64,000 nucleotides of DNA from Drosophila pseudoobscura. Lineage: Eukaryota; Arthropoda; Insecta; Diptera; Drosophilidae. Below, one piece after another: positions 38,485 through 47,469 of the stretch; within the stretch, counting starts at the first letter, position 1, and every line of letters starts with the position of its first letter. A model generated the notes under the pieces. It was not told where the DNA came from. It ran no database searches and worked only from the letters and a program-made list of their open reading frames with translations. A program made the translations under genes and the position numbers. The stretch covers positions 10,478,001 to 10,542,000 of the forward strand of contig NC_046683.1 of NCBI RefSeq assembly GCF_009870125.1. Reading direction: 5' to 3'.

Positions 38485-38566
38485 TTTCCCTGCTTGCACA
38501 ACTTTTGCGGTGTTTTGTTGCAATTTTAGCCGTTTTTTCTATATAAAATCAAATTATTGACTCAAA

Positions 38567-38892
38567 ATGCGCCTCACCAATGTCCTATTCAAGAAGGTGA
38601 AGAGCAAGTAAGTATGTTTACCTGAGAGACAGGGATAATTGGGTAATTTGTTGTCTGGTGTGTTGTGTTCCCGTAGACGCATCATGGTCGTGCTGGAGAG
38701 CGTGGTCAGCGGGCATCAGTACAATGCGTTCCGCGAACGCCTGGCCGAGAAGATCGAGGTGATACGCTTCGATCCGTACAGTGAGTATATATATATGGAC
38801 AGCTGAAATAGAAATTTTTTCTCATCCGACTTATCTCCGCAGTTCAACAGGATAGCCTCTACCGCGAGCGCAAGAGAATCCGCAGCGCCTGA
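38567..38892 (+). CDS. mRpL33: Mitochondrial ribosomal protein L33, copy 1
   Basis: Three exons (38,567-38,607; 38,677-38,780; 38,843-38,892) have GT-AG introns of 69 and 62 bp and encode 64 residues: MRLTNVLFKKVKSKRIMVVL at the start and YRERKRIRSA at the end. This is the bL33 fold protein of the mitochondrial large ribosomal subunit. Its length is that of fly mRpL33, and the basic residues at both ends suit rRNA contact. The protein acts in the mitochondrial matrix. Splice phases are 2 and 1 and the joined frame has no stop. AATAAA signals at 38,901-38,910 lie directly after the stop. The gene faces NO66 tail to tail with 260 bp between stop codons. This is the only copy with a recognisable housekeeping promoter and is probably the one supplying the essential function. 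Confidence 0.95.
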
Positions 38893-38900
38893 ACATGTAG

Positions 38901-38910
38901 AATAAATAAA
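38901..38910 (+). terminator. mRpL33 polyadenylation signals
   Basis: Two overlapping AATAAA hexamers start 8 bp after the mRpL33 stop. The same site occurs in units 2-5. Confidence 0.6.
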
Positions 38911-39122
38911 TGTTACACCACACAAACACACGCAAATGTTGCATCCCTTGGATTATTTATTTGTTCTTTTAATTAATGTTCTTGTTAATTTTCATGCTGT
39001 TGGCGCTGCCCTAGGACTCGACACATAACATTAAAGACACTGCGGGCTAACAAAAATTACAAATGGTGAACAGAACAGGGAATATCTTAGATTACTAGGA
39101 CTCGACTCTCGCTTTGGGTTCG

Positions 39123-39128
39123 TTTATT
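39123..39128 (-). terminator. NO66 polyadenylation signal
   Basis: AATAAA on the minus strand, 25 bp beyond the NO66 stop. The same site occurs in units 2-5 (for unit 2, 43,952-43,957). Confidence 0.6.
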
Positions 39129-39152
39129 TTGAGGGGGGAAGAATTCCCGAGC

Positions 39153-41213
39153 CTATACTTTTTTGAAGGGCTTCTCAACCATAAGGATTCCGCGCTCCCA
39201 GAGGGCTTCGACAAACTCCAAGCGGTCTTCATCGTTTCCCATCGGGGGTAGATCTTTGATCTTTGTATAATCGGGATAGGCATGAATTAGCGTCTCAATA
39301 ACAGTACCATGGAACGGTTCCAGCTCAAAGAAGTTTGGCTCATATTTACAATACTCCAAACCATTGTCCGTGTAGTAGTAGCAGCGCAGGACACCCTCGT
39401 CGACCGTCAGGCGTACGATATTGGCACGCAGCAGACGCACTGCCGTCCCCTCTGCGAGTTCGTAATCAAGTGAGCAATGGCCATTCCTATCGGCGGTAGC
39501 CTGTGCACCGAATACAGTGCGTTTCAACTCCTGGGGCGCAATGGTGGGTGGCAGGGCCTCGTGCTGGAATTTTATGGCCAATTGGTCCAAGGCCCGATCG
39601 ATCTGACCCTCGGTGGGCACCAGACGCTGTGCTAGATTCTGGATATGCTGTATCAACTTTTGGCGATGCACGCCGTTCCATTCGGCGTTGGCCACGCCAA
39701 GGTTCTGAAAGATGTCCAGCGGAAGCCCCTTGCGCAGCTTCAAGGTCTGCTCGACACTCTCCTTAACAACCAGGGGCATGAGCTTCTCCATCAGATTGGC
39801 GTACGATTGCTGCTGGTAGGCGCTGAGGGTAATGTGCAGCGAATGGGAGTCCTTCTCTGTGATGGCCTGGTGGATCCAGCCGCGTGGGAAGTATAAGAGA
39901 TCGCCGGGCATCAGTACTATATCCATTATGGGATCGCCCAATTCGGTCTGGCTGAGGTTGCCCGACGATTCACGGGGCAGTTCTTTGGTGGGGGCGTAGA
40001 TGCGCCAGCGCTTCTTGCCCTCCACCTGGAGAACAAAGGCTTCAATATCATCGTAATGCGGTGCGAATCCCTGGCTCTCGGGGGGCGTCAGGTAGACATT
40101 GGCCCCCACCAGGCAATGGAAAAACTCCTGCAGCTTGACGCACAACTGCCTCAGCTGGACAAGGTAGCTGGAGGGATTCAGGATACGGATGCTGCAGCCG
40201 CGTTGATAGTGGGCCCAAACGCTAGGGGGCAAGGCACGACCGTCAGGGTTCAAGGTCTTCCGCACGCCGTCCTCATAGCTGGTTACATCGATGTTGGTGG
40301 TATACTCCACGTGGTTCTGGATCAGCATTTGGTCGATCATCTTGAACGATATTAGATTGGAGAATCCACCTGAGGTCGTTGTTTTCACTCTAAATGGACT
40401 CTTCTCCCAGTGGTCACGCAAGAAAGTGGCCATCGTCATCGGAGCAATGAGCTGAGCCAGGGTCCGCTTTCCCACTTCAATGCTGTTTTCCTTGTGCACT
40501 TCATGGCATGGCTCCAGGCGGTTTACGGCCTGACCAGCGCCAGCCTCTGCTCCTACATCACCTCCGGGTTGAACAGATTTAATTAAACCGATTTTAACTC
40601 TGCATAACATGCTGTCCCCTGGTTCCTTCTTGATCGACTGTGGGGACAGCAACGCGCGGTTAGGCGACGCCACCTCCACCTTGACTGGAACCGTATTCTT
40701 TTTGCTGGGCAGCGGACATGACCTACGTTGGAGGGGGCAGGAGGGCGCCTTTGGCTGCTGTATCGACCTGGCAGCCGATGTCGACTGGCCGACTGGAGTG
40801 GATGAAGTACGCTTGGCGCCGATGGGCTTGCTGCCCTCCGCATCATCGTTGCGACGCTTCAGTGACTCACGAGTATTAGCCGGAGTTTCTGGCGAGGATT
40901 GAGACGAGTGGCTGTTCAGCGTGTATTCCTCGCCACTCTCGGACGAATCATACAACTCACCACTGCTGTCGGTGCTGTCGTCCTCCTCGTCTTCGCCGCT
41001 GCTGCTGCTGCCGTTGTCGCCGTCGCTGTAGCTACCGTTCTTCTTTGGCGGACCCTTCTGCTTTCCGCCATTTTTGGAGGCCAAGTTCCTGTTGTTGTTT
41101 TTGGCGGCACCATTTTTGTCGGAATTCTTTGTTCCTTTTTGTACATCATTCTTTGAGGTTGTGGAGCCGCGATAGGCGGCAAAGGCCGAAACCTTTTTAT
41201 TCTTGTCGGACAT
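39153..41213 (-). CDS. NO66: JmjC oxygenase NO66, copy 1 (686 aa)
   Basis: This intronless gene encodes a Fe(II)/2-oxoglutarate oxygenase of the ROX/NO66 family. Characterised family members hydroxylate a histidine of cytosolic ribosomal protein L8 (uL2) and are reported to demethylate histone H3 K4/K36, acting in nucleolus and nucleus. The N-terminal 70 residues are Lys/Asn-rich. Residues 74-143 form one acidic Ser-rich module with many casein-kinase-2-like sites. The JmjC core spans roughly 240-480. His386, Asp388 (in HYDD) and His448 (in GWIHQA) fit the metal ligands, and Lys401 lies where the 2-oxoglutarate lysine is expected. A C-terminal winged-helix region follows, ending KPFKKV. The start is the first ATG after a promoter with Motif 6. 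Unlike later copies it contains residues 149-170 (RSIQQPKAP ... SCPLPS). It appears to be the founder gene. Confidence 0.95.
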   Translation of the reverse strand: MSDKNKKVSAFAAYRGSTTSKNDVQKGTKNSDKNGAAKNNNRNLASKNGGKQKGPPKKNGSYSDGDNGSSSSGEDEEDDSTDSSGELYDSSESGEEYTLNSHSSQSSPETPANTRESLKRRNDDAEGSKPIGAKRTSSTPVGQSTSAARSIQQPKAPSCPLQRRSCPLPSKKNTVPVKVEVASPNRALLSPQSIKKEPGDSMLCRVKIGLIKSVQPGGDVGAEAGAGQAVNRLEPCHEVHKENSIEVGKRTLAQLIAPMTMATFLRDHWEKSPFRVKTTTSGGFSNLISFKMIDQMLIQNHVEYTTNIDVTSYEDGVRKTLNPDGRALPPSVWAHYQRGCSIRILNPSSYLVQLRQLCVKLQEFFHCLVGANVYLTPPESQGFAPHYDDIEAFVLQVEGKKRWRIYAPTKELPRESSGNLSQTELGDPIMDIVLMPGDLLYFPRGWIHQAITEKDSHSLHITLSAYQQQSYANLMEKLMPLVVKESVEQTLKLRKGLPLDIFQNLGVANAEWNGVHRQKLIQHIQNLAQRLVPTEGQIDRALDQLAIKFQHEALPPTIAPQELKRTVFGAQATADRNGHCSLDYELAEGTAVRLLRANIVRLTVDEGVLRCYYYTDNGLEYCKYEPNFFELEPFHGTVIETLIHAYPDYTKIKDLPPMGNDEDRLEFVEALWERGILMVEKPFKKV

Positions 41214-41373
41214 CTTTAAACTGTTATAATCTACAATCAGTCGATTGTCAAATACCAGTTACATCAAATCGCTTGTTCCACAAAAATAGAATACTTAATT
41301 TCACCGAAAATTATATTTTAACCTCTGGCTGGTTTTGGCAAGTTTTCGTTTCTTCGGATTTTTTTGAAAATGA

Positions 41374-41410
41374 GACGGTATATTTCGGTATATTTCTGAG
41401 GGTCACACTC
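41374..41410 (-). promoter_or_regulatory. NO66 copy 1 core promoter motifs
   Basis: Two overlapping Motif 6 matches (41,374-41,385 at 11 of 12; 41,384-41,395 exact, TTCGGTATATTT) and a degenerate Motif 1 (GGGTCACACTC, 41,400-41,410, 9 of 11) lie 160-200 bp upstream of the ATG. As written on the plus strand, 19 bp (CGGTATATTTCTGAGGGTC) are identical to the mRpL33 copy 1 promoter. Confidence 0.65.
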
Positions 41411-41443
41411 ACACTCCTGCAACGAAAAAATGAGTCGTCATTT

Positions 41444-41648
41444 TGAATGGGCTGTAAAAAAGGGTATGGACAGCAGGCAAAAACAGCCAAGGCAAGTTGC
41501 AAGGTTCCTACGAACCTCACCTCGCGTGTGAAGACAATATACCTAGAAGACAAGGTATATAAGGCAAAGGGGGGAGTTTTACCTTGCGCGCGTTGCACTT
41601 TCAGTTCCGTTTTGGCTGTTGTCCATACCCTCTTTCTCATCCCATTCA
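41444..41648. repeat. Imperfect 205-bp inverted repeat, unit 1
   Basis: The arms TGAATGGGCTGTAAAAAAGG (from 41,444) and its imperfect complement ending CCCATTCA (41,648) pair over about 42 bp at roughly 80-85% identity. The most conserved part is GGGTATGGACA. A second short stem (ATATACC / GGTATAT) lies inside the loop. The repeat sits just upstream of the NO66 promoter and recurs in every spacer. It could be a small foldback element or a transcribed hairpin. Confidence 0.7.
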
Positions 41649-43395
41649 TGTAGCACGTGTGTAGTAGCCGTGTAGAGCTGCCAAGTAACATGTAATAAAC
41701 TGAGCAAAATGTAAACATTTTAGAAATTCAGAAATTCCAATTTTTTGAACCGATCGGGTGGGGTGCTGCGCGTCGTTGCAAAGTAAATAAAACAAATTTG
41801 GTAACGCCCTTCTACAGAAAGACGATAATAGGTACAAGTTATCCGCCCTGATGTTGCGTTTCTTTATGGATTGAACAAAATAGATCATCGAACAGCGGAA
41901 CTATATGACAAAACTTATCTCCTTTCAGTAAGAAATAATCCTTCAATGTACAAGATATTGTTATTTATCAACTCTAAATGTCCTTTCTATTCGACCCTTG
42001 AAAGTATTTAGTGGGTTTAGTGGAATAGGATTATTTGTTGAACCATTCCTTGGCGTCTGACAGATATAGGACCCTATTGATGGCCACTTTACGTTTGTTG
42101 ATGAGTATACATATGTATAAAGCTCCTAGCATATGAGTCCAATTCATTTATCTCTGATACTTATGATAATAGTGATTATTTCTTAAGTCCCTATCAAATC
42201 AGGCTTGGCCAATATGATGGCCATTTTTGAATGTTTTGTACAGTCTCATTTAATAAATGCGTTCCGATAATTGCCATTTCGAGTGCCACATGATGTTCCC
42301 GATGTACTTAGAAGACATCTCGAGTTGATATCAAATCAATAACATCTGCATTATCAATTGTTGTAATTGTGTAAAAACCTAAAATACTCGTAAGCATGAT
42401 AGTAGAATCCCAACCAATCGTAGACTATATTCCGCTTCCAGGGTTTTTTTTTGCATATTAGCTCAGAAATTGTATGCATAATCTGCGTTTTTTTTCATAA
42501 AAACTAGAACTCTGACTTGGAGGGCTGAAAATTTCTAAATTCGATCAGCTGAAACACTTAAACACACTTAATTTTTCTTGCACAGGTGTCGCTTTTGATA
42601 ACTACATAAAATGTAGTTCTTATGTAGCAAATGTGTAGTTAGCGTGTCGTTACCACGATCTTATACCTAACGGCGTTGAACTGTTTAAATAGAGGGGGCT
42701 TAAGTGAGTTAAGTTATTGTGTTTCATCAATCTATTAAACTTAATTTTCAATGTTATATAGAAATCCAATAAAAACAAGAGTTTAAATTAAGCCAGTCAA
42801 GTAGAAAATTGATTCATTAATCGGATAAAATTATGTGGGCAGAACTCAGAGATCTATATAGCTGGGAATTTTCGACGGAAGAAAGAATAACCAGGAATTA
42901 GTCGTCATAACCGGTTGACAACAATGATTACCGGCAACACTAATTTTCATACCCTAGGGAAGAGGATATTATAGAGTTTAGAAAATGTTTGTCATCCCAA
43001 GCTCAGAAGGTATGAGTGCTAATAAATAATGAATATGTCTGAAACGTATCAATTTCAGAAAAGGTCTTTATAAATTACGTTTTATCTTCATATCAAATTA
43101 ACGAAATAGGGTATAAAAGTGCCTATACACGCAACCTGTCTTCAAATACCAGCAACATTGCGACTGTTTTTTTGGTTGACCTTTTTTGTTTAAACCTTGC
43201 TGCAGTCAAAATACAATAAATGGGAGTACTAAAAACTAGCCAATCTTGTAGAAAATGTTTTCATTAATGGCCTGAAATTATACGGGAAAAGCTAAAGGTT
43301 TTAGTTAGGCAGCATTATTCAACGGTATAAAAAAATTGAGCAATTGGAATAATTTTAGCCGTTTTTTCTATATAAAATCAAATTATTGACTCAAA
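41649..43395. other. Spacer between NO66 copy 1 and mRpL33 copy 2
   Basis: This divergent intergenic spacer is AT-rich with no supported gene. It carries the left member of the diverged repeat but not the right one, because of the 332-bp deletion at the junction near 43,350-43,356. A 29-bp insertion (GCTGCAGTCAAAATAC...) near 43,200 is absent from unit 1 and shared by units 2-5. Confidence 0.6.
43326..43356 (+). promoter_or_regulatory. TATA-like element newly placed upstream of mRpL33 copy 2
   Basis: TATAAAAAAA at 43,326-43,335 lies 70 bp from the ATG because of the 332-bp deletion; in unit 1 the same sequence is about 400 bp away. A start about 30 bp downstream would give a 5' leader of about 40 nt. 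The same arrangement exists in units 3-5 (near 49,213, 55,100 and 61,197). No initiator match is obvious, so function is unproven. Confidence 0.35.
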
Positions 43396-43721
43396 ATGCG
43401 CCTCACCAATGTCCTATTCAAGAAGGTGAAGAGCAAGTAAGTATGTTTACCTGAGAGACAGGGATAATTGGGTAATTTGTTGTCTGGTGTGTTGTGTTCC
43501 CGTAGACGCATCATGGTCGTGCTGGAGAGCGTGGTCAGCGGGCATCAGTACAATGCGTTCCGCGAACGCCTGGCCGAGAAGATCGAGGTGATACGCTTCG
43601 ATCCGTACAGTGAGTATATATATATGGACAGCTGAAATAGAAATTTTTTCTCATCCGACTTATCTCCGCAGTTCAACAGGATAGCCTCTACCGCGAGCGC
43701 AAGAGAATCCGCAGCGCCTGA
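43396..43721 (+). CDS. mRpL33: Mitochondrial ribosomal protein L33, copy 2
   Basis: Exons are 43,396-43,436, 43,506-43,609 and 43,672-43,721. Exons and introns appear identical to copy 1, giving the same 64-residue protein with intact splice sites and AATAAA signals. The upstream region has lost the Motif 6 / Motif 1 promoter. It retains only TATA-like and AT-rich sequence. The gene is therefore coding-intact, but its expression is likely altered or absent. Confidence 0.9.
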
Positions 43722-43981
43722 ACATGTAGAATAAATAAATGTTACACCACACAAACACACGCAAATGTTGCATCCCTTGGATTATTTATTTGTTCTTTTA
43801 ATTAATGTTCTTGTTAATTTTCATGCTGTTGGCGCTGCCCTAGGACTCGACACATAACATTAAAGACACTGCGGGCTAACAAAAATTACAAATGGTGAAC
43901 AGAACAGGGAATATCTTAGATTACTAGGACTAGACTCTCGCTTTGGGTTCGTTTATTTTGAGGGGGGAAGAATTCCCGAGC

Positions 43982-46900
43982 CTATACTTTTTTGAAGGGC
44001 TTCTCAACCATAAGGATTCCGCGCTCCCAGAGGGCTTCGACAAACTCCAAGCGGTCTTCATCGTTTCCCATCGGGGGTAGATCTTTGATCTTTGTATAAT
44101 CGGGATAGGCATGAATTAGCGTCTCAATAACAGTACCATGGAACGGTTCCAGCTCAAAGAAGTTTGGCTCATATTTACAATACTCCAAACCATTGTCCGT
44201 GTAGTAGTAGCAGCGCAGGACACCCTCGTCGACCGTCAGGCGTACGATATTGGCACGCAGCAGACGCACTGCCGTCCCCTCTGCGAGTTCGTAATCAAGT
44301 GAGCAATGGCCATTCCTATCGGCGGTAGCCTGTGCACCGAATACAGTGCGTTTCAACTCCTGGGGCGCAATGGTGGGTGGCAGGGCCTCGTGCTGGAATT
44401 TTATGGCCAATTGGTCCAAGGCCCGATCGATCTGACCCTCGGTGGGCACCAGACGCTGTGCTAGATTCTGGATATGCTGTATCAACTTTTGGCGATGCAC
44501 GCCGTTCCATTCGGCGTTGGCCACGCCAAGGTTCTGAAAGATGTCCAGTGGAAACCCCTTGCGCAGCTTCAAGGTGTGCTCGACACTCTCCTTAACAACC
44601 AGGGGCATGAGCTTCTCCATCAGATTGGCGTACGATTGCTGCTGGTAGGCGCTGAGGGTAATGTGCAGCGAATGGGAGTCCTTCTCTGTGATGGCCTGGT
44701 GGATCCAGCCGCGTGGGAAGTATAAGAGATCGCCGGGCATCAGTACTATATCCATTATGGGATCGCCCAATTCGGTCTGGCTGAGGTTGCCCGACGATTC
44801 ACGGGGCAGTTCTTTGGTGGGGGCGTAGATGCGCCAGCGCTTCTTGCCCTCCACCTGGAGAACAAAGGCTTCAATATCATCGTAATGCGGTGCGAATCCC
44901 TGGCTCTCGGGGGGCGTCAGGTAGACATTGGCCCCCACCAGGCAATGGAAAAACTCCTGCAGCTTGACGCACAACTGCCTCAGCTGGACAAGGTAGCTGG
45001 AGGGATTCAGGATACGGATGCTGCAGCCGCGTTGATAGTGGGCCCAAACGCTAGGGGGCAAGGCACGACCGTCAGGGTTCAAGGTCTTCCGCACGCCGTC
45101 CTCATAGCTTGTTACATCGATGTTGGTGGTATACTCCACGTGGTTCTGGATCAGCATTTTGTCGATCATCTTGAACGATATTAGATTGGAGAATCCACCT
45201 GAGGTCGTTGTTATCACTCTAAATGGACTCTTTTCCCAGTGGTCACGCAAAAAAGTGGCCATAGTCATCGGAGCAATGAGCTGAGCCAGGGTCCGCTTTC
45301 CCACTTCAATGCTGTTTTCCTTGTGCACTTCATGGCATGGCTCCAGGCGGTTTACGGCCTGACCAGCGCCAGCCTCTGCTCCTACATCACCTCCGGGTTG
45401 AACAGATTTAATTACACCGATTTTAATTCTGCAAAACATGCTGTCCCCTGGTTCCATCTCGATCGACTGTGGGGACAGCAACGCGCGGTTTGGCGTCGCC
45501 ACCTCCACCTTGACTGGAACCGTATTCTTCTTGCTGGCAGCCGATGTCGACTGGCCGACTGGAGTGGATGAAGTACGCTTGGCGCCGATGGGCTTGCTGC
45601 CCTCCGCCTCATAGTTGCGACGCTTCAGTGACTCACGAGTATTAGCCGGAGTTTCTGGCGAGGATTGAGACGAGTGGCTGTTCAGCGTGTATTCCTCGCC
45701 ACTCTCGGACGAATCATACAATTCACCACTGCTGTCGGTGCTGTCGTCCTCCTCGTCTTTCTGGCCGACTGGAGTGGATGAAGTACGCTTGGCGCCGATG
45801 GGCTTGCTGCCCTCCGCCTCATCGTTGCGACGCTTCAGTGACTCACGAGTATTAGCCGGAGTTTCTGGCGAGGATTGAGACGAGTGGCTGTTCAGCGTGT
45901 ATTCCTCGCCACTCTCGGACGAATCATACAATTCACCACTGCTGTCGGTGCTGTCGTCCTCCTCGTCTTTCTGGCCGACTGGAGTGGATGAAGTACGCTT
46001 GGCGCCGATGGGCTTGCTGCCCTCCGCCTCATCGTTGCGACGCTTCAGTGACTCACGAGTATTAGCCGGAGTTTCTGGCGAGGATTGATACGAGTGGCTG
46101 TTCAGCGTGTATTCCTCGCCACTCTCGGACGAATCATACAATTCACCACTGCTGTCGGTGCTGTCGTCCTCCTCGTCTTTCTGGCCGACTGGAGTGGATG
46201 AAGTACGCTTGGCGCCGATGGGCTTGCTGCCCTCCGCCTCATCGTTGCGACGGTTCAGTGACTCACGAGTATTAGCCGGAGTTTCTGGCGAGGATTGAGA
46301 CGAGTGGCTGTTCAGCGTGTATTCCTCGCCACTCTCGGACGAATCATACAATTCACCATTGCTGTCGGTGCTGTCGTCCTCCTCGTCTTTCTGGCCGACT
46401 GGAGTGGATGAAGTACGCTTGGCGCCGATGGGCTTGCTGCCCTCCGCCTCATCGTTGCGACGGTTCAGTGACTCACGAGTATTAGCCGGAGTTTCTGGCG
46501 AGGATTGAGACGAGTGGCTGTTCAGCGTGTATTCCTCGCCACTCTCGGACGAATCATACAATTCACCATTGCTGTCGGTGCTGTCGTCCTCCTCGTCTTT
46601 CTGGCCGACTGGAGTGGATGAAGTACGCTTGGCGCCGATGGGCTTGCTGCCCTCCGCCTCATCGTTGCGACGCTTCAGTGACTCACGAGTATAAGCCGGA
46701 GTTTCTGGCGAGGATTGAGACGAGTGGTTGTTCAGCGTGTATTCCTCGCCACTCTCGGAGGAATCATACAACTCACCTCTGCTGTCGGTGCTGTCGTCCT
46801 CCTCGTCTTCGCCGCTGCTGCTGCTGCTGCCGTTGTCGCCGTCGCTATAGCTACCGCTCCTTTTTAGCGGACCCTTCAGCTTTCCCCCATTTTTGGAGGC

Positions 46901-47032
46901 CAAGTTCCTGTTGTTATTTTTGGCGGCACCATTTTTGTCGAAATTCTTTGTTCCTTTTTGTACATAATTTTTTGAGGTTGCGGAGCCGCGATAGGCGGCA
47001 AAGACCGAAACCTTTTTATTCTTGTCGAACAT
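43982..47032 (-). CDS. NO66: JmjC oxygenase NO66, copy 2 (1016 aa)
   Basis: The architecture is that of copy 1, but six tandem 70-residue acidic modules occupy residues 75-494. The 21 residues between the modules and [10 protein letters not shown] are deleted (63 bp). HYDD, the following Lys and GWIHQA are all intact, so the catalytic core should be functional. The first 60 residues carry nine replacements relative to copy 1: S2F, A10V, T18A, D23Y, S31F, Q52L, P56L, K58R and N59S. In copy 1 numbering the core differs by K277I, Q295K, Q489H and L497F. The added modules raise the length from 686 to 1016 and should make a long, acidic, disordered, phosphorylatable N-terminal arm. Motif 6 pairs lie upstream near 47,196-47,217. 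Confidence 0.93.
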   Translation of the reverse strand: MFDKNKKVSVFAAYRGSATSKNYVQKGTKNFDKNGAAKNNNRNLASKNGGKLKGPLKRSGSYSDGDNGSSSSSGEDEEDDSTDSRGELYDSSESGEEYTLNNHSSQSSPETPAYTRESLKRRNDEAEGSKPIGAKRTSSTPVGQKDEEDDSTDSNGELYDSSESGEEYTLNSHSSQSSPETPANTRESLNRRNDEAEGSKPIGAKRTSSTPVGQKDEEDDSTDSNGELYDSSESGEEYTLNSHSSQSSPETPANTRESLNRRNDEAEGSKPIGAKRTSSTPVGQKDEEDDSTDSSGELYDSSESGEEYTLNSHSYQSSPETPANTRESLKRRNDEAEGSKPIGAKRTSSTPVGQKDEEDDSTDSSGELYDSSESGEEYTLNSHSSQSSPETPANTRESLKRRNDEAEGSKPIGAKRTSSTPVGQKDEEDDSTDSSGELYDSSESGEEYTLNSHSSQSSPETPANTRESLKRRNYEAEGSKPIGAKRTSSTPVGQSTSAASKKNTVPVKVEVATPNRALLSPQSIEMEPGDSMFCRIKIGVIKSVQPGGDVGAEAGAGQAVNRLEPCHEVHKENSIEVGKRTLAQLIAPMTMATFLRDHWEKSPFRVITTTSGGFSNLISFKMIDKMLIQNHVEYTTNIDVTSYEDGVRKTLNPDGRALPPSVWAHYQRGCSIRILNPSSYLVQLRQLCVKLQEFFHCLVGANVYLTPPESQGFAPHYDDIEAFVLQVEGKKRWRIYAPTKELPRESSGNLSQTELGDPIMDIVLMPGDLLYFPRGWIHQAITEKDSHSLHITLSAYQQQSYANLMEKLMPLVVKESVEHTLKLRKGFPLDIFQNLGVANAEWNGVHRQKLIQHIQNLAQRLVPTEGQIDRALDQLAIKFQHEALPPTIAPQELKRTVFGAQATADRNGHCSLDYELAEGTAVRLLRANIVRLTVDEGVLRCYYYTDNGLEYCKYEPNFFELEPFHGTVIETLIHAYPDYTKIKDLPPMGNDEDRLEFVEALWERGILMVEKPFKKV
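45551..46810 (-). repeat. Six-copy 210-bp coding minisatellite in NO66 copy 2
   Basis: There are six in-frame units of exactly 210 bp, each encoding [10 protein letters not shown] ... TPVGQ. Units differ at a few sites (SG or NG after STDS; LKRR or LNRR; NDE or NYE; SHSS or SHSY). The first unit is the most divergent (RG, NNHSS, AYTRE), as expected for the edge of an array. Confidence 0.97.
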
Positions 47033-47205
47033 CTTTAAACTGTTATAATCTACAATCAGTCGATTGTCAAATACCAGTTACATCAAATCGCTTGTTCCAC
47101 AAAAATAGAAGACTTAATTTTCACCGCAAAATTATATTTTAACCTCTGGCTGGTTTTGGCAAGCTTTCGTTTCTTCGGAATTTTTTTTAAAAAGAGGCGG
47201 TATAT

Positions 47206-47217
47206 TTCGGTATATTT
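47206..47217 (-). promoter_or_regulatory. NO66 copy 2 Motif 6
   Basis: An exact TTCGGTATATTT with a second overlapping near-match just to the left. The following Motif 1-like sequence has changed to CAGTCACACTC. Confidence 0.6.
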
Positions 47218-47265
47218 CTGAGGGTCACAGTCACACTCCTGTAACGAAAAAATGAGTCGTCATTT

Positions 47266-47469
47266 TGAATGGGCTGTAAAAAAGGGTATGGACAGCAGGC
47301 AAAAACAGCCAAGGCAAGTTGCTAGTTCCTAAGAACCTCACCTCGCGTGTGAAGACAATATACCTAGAAGACAAGGTATATAAGGCAAAGGGGGGAGTTT
47401 TACCTTGCGCGCGTTGCACTTTCAGTTCCGTTTTGGCTGTTGTCCATACCCTCTTTCTCATCCCATTCA
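47266..47469. repeat. Imperfect inverted repeat, unit 2
   Basis: The same foldback sequence as in unit 1, one base shorter, with both arms retained. Confidence 0.7.

Larger units (their letters stand above)
36625..38566. other. Spacer upstream of mRpL33 copy 1
   Basis: This AT-rich 1.9-kb spacer has no supported gene. A 63-codon plus-strand frame at 36,837-37,028 recurs in units 3-5, but a 4-bp insertion disrupts it in unit 2, so it is unlikely to be coding. Sequence near 37,790-37,870 (ATACCCTAGGGAAGAGGATA) resembles DINE-type element ends, only weakly. A diverged 130-bp repeat pair and the mRpL33 promoter are annotated separately. Confidence 0.6.
36625..41800. repeat. Array unit 1 (founder-like)
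   Basis: The unit carries mRpL33 copy 1 and NO66 copy 1. It keeps the 332-bp segment 38,196-38,527 and the 63-bp NO66 segment that all other units lack, and has a single 70-residue module. It is bounded on the left by unique DNA, which supports it as the ancestral locus. Confidence 0.85.

Noticed and set aside
38540..38548. TATATAAAA as TATA box of mRpL33
   Set aside because: It lies only 19 bp before the ATG, so a start 30 bp downstream would fall inside the coding sequence.
38630..38647. CAGGGATAATTGGGTAAT in mRpL33 intron 1, similar to the I-SceI homing site
   Set aside because: Three of 18 positions differ and no homing endonuclease gene is nearby. It is coincidence.
39503..40355. Several 83-99 aa frames antisense or out of frame to NO66
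   Set aside because: They overlap the JmjC coding frame, which has clear family motifs. The shadows have none.
45687..46508. Repeated 63-codon plus-strand frames at 210-bp intervals
   Set aside because: They are antisense shadows of the NO66 minisatellite.
45551..46810. Regular repeats considered as CRISPR or satellite
   Set aside because: The 210-bp units are contiguous, coding and in frame in a eukaryotic gene, with no spacers.
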